From the NCBI GenBank assembly GCA_964371555.1, contig CAYJMQ010000060.1:1-10760 (forward strand): a stretch of DNA of 10,760 nt, written 5' to 3'. How positions within the stretch are numbered: position 1 is the first letter of the stretch; each line of letters opens with the position of its first letter. The position numbers were made by a program, and so were the translations under genes. A model generated the notes under the pieces. It saw only the letters and a list, made by a program, of their open reading frames with translations, searched no databases and was not told where the DNA came from. Positions 6,684 through 10,760 of this stretch are shown here, piece by piece. Source of the stretch: CAYJMQ01 sp964371555. GTDB lineage: Bacteria; Bdellovibrionota; JACOXK01; 2-02-FULL-40-11.

Positions 6684-7287
6684 TCGCGGATTTGCGCTCC
6701 TTTTTTCTACGGTCATGATTCCGCTGTTCTTGATCCTTTGCTTTTCTTTTATTCGTTTTTCCCGATTTATAGAGAGAAAAATAAAACTCCAAAATGGCCT
6801 GGATGCCGCCATGCTTTCGGGAATCGCTCTTCTCTCTGACGGACTGAATCAAATTTCAGAACTCAATAAAAAGCTCGAATATTACCATCGCTTGTATGCG
6901 CTTGCGCGCGCGGGGACGCTCATCCATCGGGGGGTAAAAATATCCGAATTATTTTTGAGGAGTAAAATTGAAGGGATTGCCCTAAAACAAGATTTGATCA
7001 GGCTTGGCTATCCCCTTTTGGCAGCTCAAAAAATCTATGAAATAGCGAAAAAGAACGAAACCCCTCATATTATTTTGTCCCCCTTTCAGCGAACATACGC
7101 CATTGAGAGAGATCCGCCAAGAAATGGCCTGCCAAACGTCTACCGGCTTTCTCATGATTTTGAAAACCGAAAAACCTGGGGGGGGTTCGGCTACTATTAT
7201 CGGGGGAGCTATCGGGCAAATTCAAAAGTGGCGCTTTATGGAACAGATTTGTTCGATGCTTCCTGGAGGGGGTACATCATTGAATAA
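6649..7287 (+). CDS. TadG-like membrane protein (putative Flp pilus assembly)
   Basis: A 212-residue protein. Residues 12-62 (NRGFALLFSTVMIPL, a hydrophobic helix, then RKIKLQNGLDAAMLSGIALL) match the pattern of the N-terminal domain of TadG-like proteins, where a transmembrane helix is followed by LQNAADAAALAGA. Unlike full TadG it is short and has no visible von Willebrand A domain. There is no Glu at +5 after Gly14, so it is probably not a prepilin peptidase substrate. The C-terminal half is rich in Tyr and Arg and not recognised. ATG 6649 overlaps the previous gene by 35 bases; a second ATG at 6658 is nearly as good. Expected to sit in the inner membrane with the bulk in the periplasm. 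Confidence 0.65.
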   Translation: MSFMRNFHWQDNRGFALLFSTVMIPLFLILCFSFIRFSRFIERKIKLQNGLDAAMLSGIALLSDGLNQISELNKKLEYYHRLYALARAGTLIHRGVKISELFLRSKIEGIALKQDLIRLGYPLLAAQKIYEIAKKNETPHIILSPFQRTYAIERDPPRNGLPNVYRLSHDFENRKTWGGFGYYYRGSYRANSKVALYGTDLFDASWRGYIIE

Positions 7288-7612
7288 CGAGAAAGGGGCT
7301 GCTTTGATTGAATTATGCCTGGCGATTCCGCTGATGTTTTTGATTTTGTCTCTTCTCGAACTGACAGAACAAGGATGGACATTGCGAATCCGAAACAGGA
7401 TGATGAGCCACTATTCAGCTGTAACCTCATTTCGAAATAATAAGGTAACCGTGCTTTCCCTCAAACAAAGATTTAATCTTGAGGGAATCCCGGTTTCTCT
7501 TCTGGACGATCAAACAACACAAATAACCCTCTCCCCACATCTCTTAAATTCCAGAATCAAACTAAAACAGACGACCTATATATATCGAACCCCCAAAAAA
7601 AGATGGTTATAA
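7280..7612 (+). CDS. Second TadE-like pseudopilin, TTG start
   Basis: A 110-residue protein starting at TTG 7280. The choice is supported by a strong ribosome binding site, GGAGGGGG (7265-7272), seven bases upstream, and by the protein then beginning with a short basic leader, MNNEKG. Gly6 followed by AALIEL gives a prepilin-like site with Glu11 at +5. The helix CLAIPLMFLILSLLEL follows, then about 80 residues with beta-prone segments. The frame is open further upstream to 7103, but that part lies wholly inside the TadG-like gene and is very Gly-rich by shadowing. The TTG overlaps the preceding stop by eight bases. Probably a minor pilin of the same apparatus. Confidence 0.72.
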   Translation: MNNEKGAALIELCLAIPLMFLILSLLELTEQGWTLRIRNRMMSHYSAVTSFRNNKVTVLSLKQRFNLEGIPVSLLDDQTTQITLSPHLLNSRIKLKQTTYIYRTPKKRWL

Positions 7613-7615
7613 AAC

Positions 7616-7789
7616 ATGAAAGCGTTTATTAAAGTATTCCTCCAACGCATCCGGTTAAAAAATCCGCGCGAGGTAAAAATGATTTTAATAGCGATCATCT
7701 GTTCACTTTTATTTACGGTATTTTTTCAGCTATACCTCGGCCAGATGACTCAAAGCTTGCGGAATGAGAATAAAAATGCTAGTTTGTGA
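7616..7789 (+). CDS. 57-residue single-pass membrane protein
   Basis: The ORF starts at ATG 7616, three bases after the preceding stop, and ends at TGA 7787-7789. The protein has a strongly basic N-terminal part (MKAFIKVFLQRIRLKNPREVK), one hydrophobic helix at about residues 22-42 (MILIAIICSLLFTVFFQLYLG) and a polar tail. The basic side would stay in the cytoplasm. Its position within the pilin cassette, with the same spacing style, suggests a real gene of the operon. The ribosome binding site is weak (AGATGG at 7601-7606). The family is not recognised; small inner-membrane partners of pilus assembly platforms would have such a shape, but this is only inference. Confidence 0.6.
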   Translation: MKAFIKVFLQRIRLKNPREVKMILIAIICSLLFTVFFQLYLGQMTQSLRNENKNASL

Positions 7790-7815
7790 AATTCCCTGTG
7801 AGCTCCACGTGCCCC

Positions 7816-7839
7816 GAATGACATTATGAATGACATTAT
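7816..7839. repeat. 12-bp tandem duplication at the start of the PEGA gene
   Basis: GAATGACATTAT occurs at 7816-7827 and directly again at 7828-7839. Each copy runs into an ATG (7826 and 7838), both in the reading frame of the PEGA gene, so the duplication adds four codons (Met-Asn-Asp-Ile) ahead of a second start. Confidence 0.8.
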
Positions 7840-8740
7840 GAAAAAGACCCTTGCCTTGAGTTTGAGCCTTCTTTTGACAACCGAATCTCTCTATGCAAAA
7901 CCGAAATCACATTCGATCTTCTCTCTCGATCAGGCTGTTGAAAATTTCCTAAGGGGTAAAGAGCTCTATTACGAACTCTCTTTTGAGAGAGCGGTAAATC
8001 ACCTCAAAAAAGCGCAAAAAATATATTATGAGAATATCTCTCATCTTACGAAAGGGGATGAACTGTATGAGTCTCATCTCTTCACGGCGCTCTGTTATTT
8101 CTCTTTAGATAAAGTCGACCTTTCAAAAGAAGAAATCCGGAGGGCTTATCTGTTAAATCCCAAGCGGCGTCTCGACACCAAACTCTATCCCCCTCATTTT
8201 ATTGAACATGCGAATAAAACCTTTCAGGGATTTAAAGACCTTAAAAAGATTCAGCTTGAAATTAATTCGACTCCACCGTTTGCAGTTGTGTTTATCAATG
8301 GATTTCAGATGGGCTTGACACCGCTTATTCTCAAAGATTTTCCGGTTAGCAAGCATCACGTAAAAATTGTTTTGGATGACTTTAAGGAATGGGATACCAC
8401 CCTGCCGGGAAATCACCCGGGAAATCAACGCCAGCTTCATAAAATTAATGCCGAGCTTCGCCCTCTCCCCGATCCCGAATGGGTTAGAAAAGGGGTTACA
8501 AAAGCTCCTCTGTCATCTACCCCGACCCTTTCCGATCAGACCCAAAGACTTCTTTCAGAGCTTGAAAAAGATAGCGAAAGTAGTTGGAATAAAACAATAA
8601 TTTTATATGGATTACTCGCCATGGCAGCCGGTGCCGCCGGATACGGACTTTTGAGATCGCAAGATAACAAAGATAAACATAGAGAAGCAAAAGATGTAAA
8701 GACGCTCCCGGCCCCCCGAATAACCGTCCATCTCCCTTGA
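7826..8740 (+). CDS. Secreted TPR-like and PEGA-domain protein with C-terminal membrane helix
   Basis: A 304-residue protein with a signal peptide (residues 5-24, KKTLALSLSLLLTTESLYA, likely cut after Ala24). A helical TPR-like region spans about 30-135 (ENFLRGKELYYELSFERAVNHLKKA; later AYLLNP and YPPHF). A PEGA domain spans about 142-195 (LEINSTPPFAVVFINGFQMGLTPL). After a linker there is a hydrophobic helix near 256-276 (IILYGLLAMAAGAAGYGLL) and a basic tail. The bulk should be periplasmic. PEGA domains are common in envelope proteins; their ligand is generally unknown. It follows the small membrane protein by 36 bases and is probably in the same transcript. Either ATG 7826 or ATG 7838 may be used; neither has a visible ribosome binding site, and 7838 gives the more usual MKK signal peptide. 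Confidence 0.8.
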   Translation: MNDIMKKTLALSLSLLLTTESLYAKPKSHSIFSLDQAVENFLRGKELYYELSFERAVNHLKKAQKIYYENISHLTKGDELYESHLFTALCYFSLDKVDLSKEEIRRAYLLNPKRRLDTKLYPPHFIEHANKTFQGFKDLKKIQLEINSTPPFAVVFINGFQMGLTPLILKDFPVSKHHVKIVLDDFKEWDTTLPGNHPGNQRQLHKINAELRPLPDPEWVRKGVTKAPLSSTPTLSDQTQRLLSELEKDSESSWNKTIILYGLLAMAAGAAGYGLLRSQDNKDKHREAKDVKTLPAPRITVHLP

Positions 8741-8823
8741 GGAGAGTGTTGCAGTCAAGAGCGCTTTCACAAACTGAGCGGATGAGAGATATTCTCACGT
8801 TAGAAAATGGTTGGGATGAAAAA

Positions 8824-10539
8824 TCAATCGCTCGAATTTGTATCCATAAATCTCAAAATACGATCTATAAGGGCAAAGGCCTTCCTATCGGTCTCAGATG
8901 GCTCTGGCTCCTCCCTAAAGCTCTCCCTAAGCTGCTCAAGCAGGGGTTTTATTCTCTTCTTCGAGTTAATAAAGAACGCTTTGATCTCAAGCTGAGAAAC
9001 CTCATCCCCATTTTCAAAATGCTTAATCAGATATGGAAATGCATCCTCTGCAATTTTTTCAAGCACTATTCGCGCCATCTTTTTGATCTGGGATGGAATC
9101 CTTGAATCTGTCATTCTCTCCACAAAAAAGCTGATCTGATGGGGTAGCCGAAACTCCCATGCCAATGCTTGGCGATATTTAAAATGCGAAGTAAGCTCAT
9201 TCGCAACTTTCTTCACCAACTTTTCTTTACTCTCATTCGACTCGTAATGAAATAGAATCTCATGTAAAATGAGCTCTGCTTCCATTGCCACGCCGGGGGG
9301 ATCATTTAAATTCAGGTGCCACTTTAGAGCATCTACACATCTTTCTTCCACCTCCGTCACCTTATTATTATGTAAAAGATCCCGGATATCATCCAGAATC
9401 CGAACTTCGGGATGGTCGATCGTATATTTTCCGTTCTGACTCAGAACTGAATAGATGGAGGCGAGCTGAATCTGAAGCCGAGTTCCTTTGCCTTTCCATG
9501 CTCGGATCTCCACCTTAATATTAGAGGCAAGATTTTGTAGTCGATCCAAGAAGAGATCCATATCGCCCCCCACAAAAACTTTATTTTCCACAAGATATTC
9601 TACAATTTGTCCGATCTCCCTTTCCTCCAAAATCGCAAGCTGACCCCAAATCTTGCTCTTTTCACGTTCTGTAAGCCAGCTAAGCTTATCATCTGTCGCA
9701 CGGATGAGATGAATAATGGCTTCCTCATAGATCTCTTGATCCCACCCCATTCGCTCACGATCGGCTTCTACCACAATATAGATTAACGCCCCGATCGGAT
9801 TTTTTTTAAATTTTTTCTCCCAACCGGTTCCCAAAACCCCGGTTTCAAAAACCAAAGACAGCCAAAACTGAATTTCGTTCTTAAGCAGGGATGCCTTGCT
9901 TACTTTTGACACGACTTCCTCATTGGACTTGAGAAACCGCCCCCAAAATATCTTTCTCTCCTTTTCAAAATGAAAAACCATCGTAAGGGGATGATCGAGA
10001 AGGGGCTTTTTTATAATGAAGAATTCCCCGCCTAAATTTGAGGAAGCCAAAGGAAATCGAAACCCCAAATTATACCCTTTGAGAGCCGGAAGATGAATAA
10101 CATTTCCAACACCAAACAGACGCTCAAGATCCTGAATGGGCGTCTTGGATCCTTGGTCAGAAAAAATAATTCCAATGCCGCCGGGTTTTAAAAGTTGATT
10201 TAAAATCTCTGCCATCATCCTAAAATTGCCCTGAGACTCCGATCCCAAAAATCCAGAAAATTTTGGTGAATTAAAGATTGCCATATCGTATTCAATCGGA
10301 GGTTTGTAATCAAAAAAATCCCCGTTAATCGCGCCCCCCTGAGTTCGAGGTTTGGCATGAGGGTCTATTTTACGATCAAAGAGAGTTACTTTGACTCCAA
10401 ATCTTTTTTCAAGCTCACGTTCCCATAATGCCACTTTTCCGCTCCCCAGTCTGATGACCGTAACACCATTATGTATTGGACGCAGGCGACCGAGGCTGAA
10501 AAGATCTTCAATGGATCGAACTTTAGAAATAGGAACCAT
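8824..10539 (-). CDS. Unrecognised protein, methyltransferase-like N-terminus with long helical C-terminus
   Basis: A protein of 571 residues from ATG 10539. The N-terminal part follows a Rossmann methyltransferase order: VIRLGSGKVALW (28-39) as a glycine-rich loop, VTLFDRK with acidic Asp55 after strand two, GDFFDY (73-78), YDMAIFNSPK (84-93) at the usual motif IV place, and LLKPGG (116-121) followed by a strand IGIIFSD. From about 190 to the end the sequence is mostly charged helices without a family I recognise; some stretches resemble helical repeats. The glycine loop is shorter than GxGxG, so SAM binding is not certain. The frame is open upstream to 10731 with a Ser/Gly-rich linker but no start codon there, and ATG 10539 has no good ribosome binding site, so the true N-terminus is doubtful. 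No function is assigned. Confidence 0.75.
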   Translation of the reverse strand: MVPISKVRSIEDLFSLGRLRPIHNGVTVIRLGSGKVALWERELEKRFGVKVTLFDRKIDPHAKPRTQGGAINGDFFDYKPPIEYDMAIFNSPKFSGFLGSESQGNFRMMAEILNQLLKPGGIGIIFSDQGSKTPIQDLERLFGVGNVIHLPALKGYNLGFRFPLASSNLGGEFFIIKKPLLDHPLTMVFHFEKERKIFWGRFLKSNEEVVSKVSKASLLKNEIQFWLSLVFETGVLGTGWEKKFKKNPIGALIYIVVEADRERMGWDQEIYEEAIIHLIRATDDKLSWLTEREKSKIWGQLAILEEREIGQIVEYLVENKVFVGGDMDLFLDRLQNLASNIKVEIRAWKGKGTRLQIQLASIYSVLSQNGKYTIDHPEVRILDDIRDLLHNNKVTEVEERCVDALKWHLNLNDPPGVAMEAELILHEILFHYESNESKEKLVKKVANELTSHFKYRQALAWEFRLPHQISFFVERMTDSRIPSQIKKMARIVLEKIAEDAFPYLIKHFENGDEVSQLEIKAFFINSKKRIKPLLEQLRESFREEPEPSETDRKAFALIDRILRFMDTNSSD

Positions 10540-10731
10540 TGAAAAAGAGCTGACAGAATCCTTTTTTGAATCATCCTCTTCTTCTCCTTCTTTTTCGTTC
10601 GGCGGCGACGCTCCCCCCGCTCCTGATGAAGAGCTTCCGCTACCTCCTGAAGCTTGAGGAGAGACATTGACTGCGTTTGTTTGGGTGGCTGGAGATCCAA
10701 ATGAAAAGACATCATCATAAGTATGAGTTGC
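10540..10731 (-). other. Open, linker-like 5' extension of the methyltransferase-like frame, no start codon
   Basis: In the frame of the 8824-10539 gene, codons stay open from a TAA at 10732-10734. They encode a Ser/Gly-rich run (SGGSGSSSSGAGGASPP), then an acidic run (EKEGEEEDDSKKD). No ATG, GTG or TTG occurs in this stretch. A different frame has ATG codons at 10718, 10715 and 10712, is open across the region and contains the helix-like segment LLKLQEVAEALHQERG. Adding one base at the six-C run (plus strand 10613-10618) would join that frame to the main one and give about 631 residues. Frameshift, sequencing error and true internal start at 10539 all remain possible. Confidence 0.5.
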
Positions 10732-10759
10732 TTAGTGGCTTTCGATCGAAAAATAAGAA
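10715..10759 (-). CDS. Possible 3' end of an upstream minus-strand gene (partial)
   Basis: Read from the window edge, one frame encodes FLFFDRKPLSNSYL and ends in TGA at 10717-10715. This stop overlaps an ATG at 10718 in the form ATGA, the usual sign of translational coupling to a following gene. The fragment has only 14 residues, and the neighbouring frame is also open to the edge, so support is weak. No family can be named. Confidence 0.25.
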   Translation of the reverse strand, partial: FLFFDRKPLSNSYL

Positions 10760-10760
10760 T

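Noticed and set aside
7811..7835. Remnant of the palindromic repeat found at 5-91
   Set aside because: The only shared part is GAATGAC with a few C before it, and there is no stem; this can be chance.
8737..9105. Plus-strand open frame after the PEGA gene
   Set aside because: Most of it is antisense to the methyltransferase-like gene, its composition is that of a shadow frame, and it has no ribosome binding site. Bases 8741-8823 hold only a weak TGAGA/TCTCA stem and no convincing gene or terminator.
10386..10718. 110-codon minus-strand frame as an independent gene
   Set aside because: Its second half overlaps the conserved methyltransferase-like region out of frame and becomes Arg/Lys-rich as a shadow. 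Only its first part is considered, as a possible displaced N-terminus.

Overview
The window reads as a chromosomal segment of a Gram-negative bacterium with medium GC. A sigma-54 promoter in front of a pilin-like gene, a SPOR-domain protein, GDP-mannose synthesis genes and a Tad-like pilus cassette together suggest a deltaproteobacterium in the broad sense, or a related uncultivated lineage. No rRNA, tRNA or phylogenetic marker is present to settle this. Gene density is high and many neighbouring genes overlap.

Layout. Bases 1-205 hold palindromic repeat hairpins and a weak promoter candidate. Bases 206-4028 (+) hold a VLCAD-type acyl-CoA dehydrogenase overlapping the DNA helicase gene recG. 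Bases 4034-5879 (-) converge on recG and form a tight three-gene unit, read from 5879 down: a membrane-anchored SPOR protein, a stand-alone cupin of the phosphomannose-isomerase type, and a mannose-1-phosphate guanylyltransferase. The last two are the two halves of classical bifunctional ManC, separated and in reversed order. Bases 5880-6058 are a divergent intergenic region with a terminator-like hairpin and a very good sigma-54 promoter.

Bases 6059-8740 (+) are a compact cassette of secreted or pilin-like proteins: a Flp-type pilin, a TadE-like pseudopilin, a TadG-like membrane protein, a second TadE-like protein starting at TTG, a 57-residue membrane protein, and a TPR/PEGA protein with a signal peptide. 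The first five are overlapping or nearly abutting, and the PEGA gene follows after 36 bp. No Tad ATPase, prepilin peptidase or secretin gene lies in the window, so this looks like the structural or accessory part of a Tad/Flp-like apparatus driven by sigma-54.

Bases 8824-10539 (-) encode an unrecognised protein with a methyltransferase-like N-terminal domain and a long helical C-terminal region. Its reading frame stays open to 10731 through a Ser/Gly-rich and acidic stretch without a normal start codon, so the 5' end may carry a frameshift. The last bases may hold the 3' end of another minus-strand gene.

The most interesting parts are the sigma-54-driven Tad-like cassette with its small and PEGA proteins, the reversed split of ManC behind a SPOR gene, and the methyltransferase-like protein with its disturbed 5' end.
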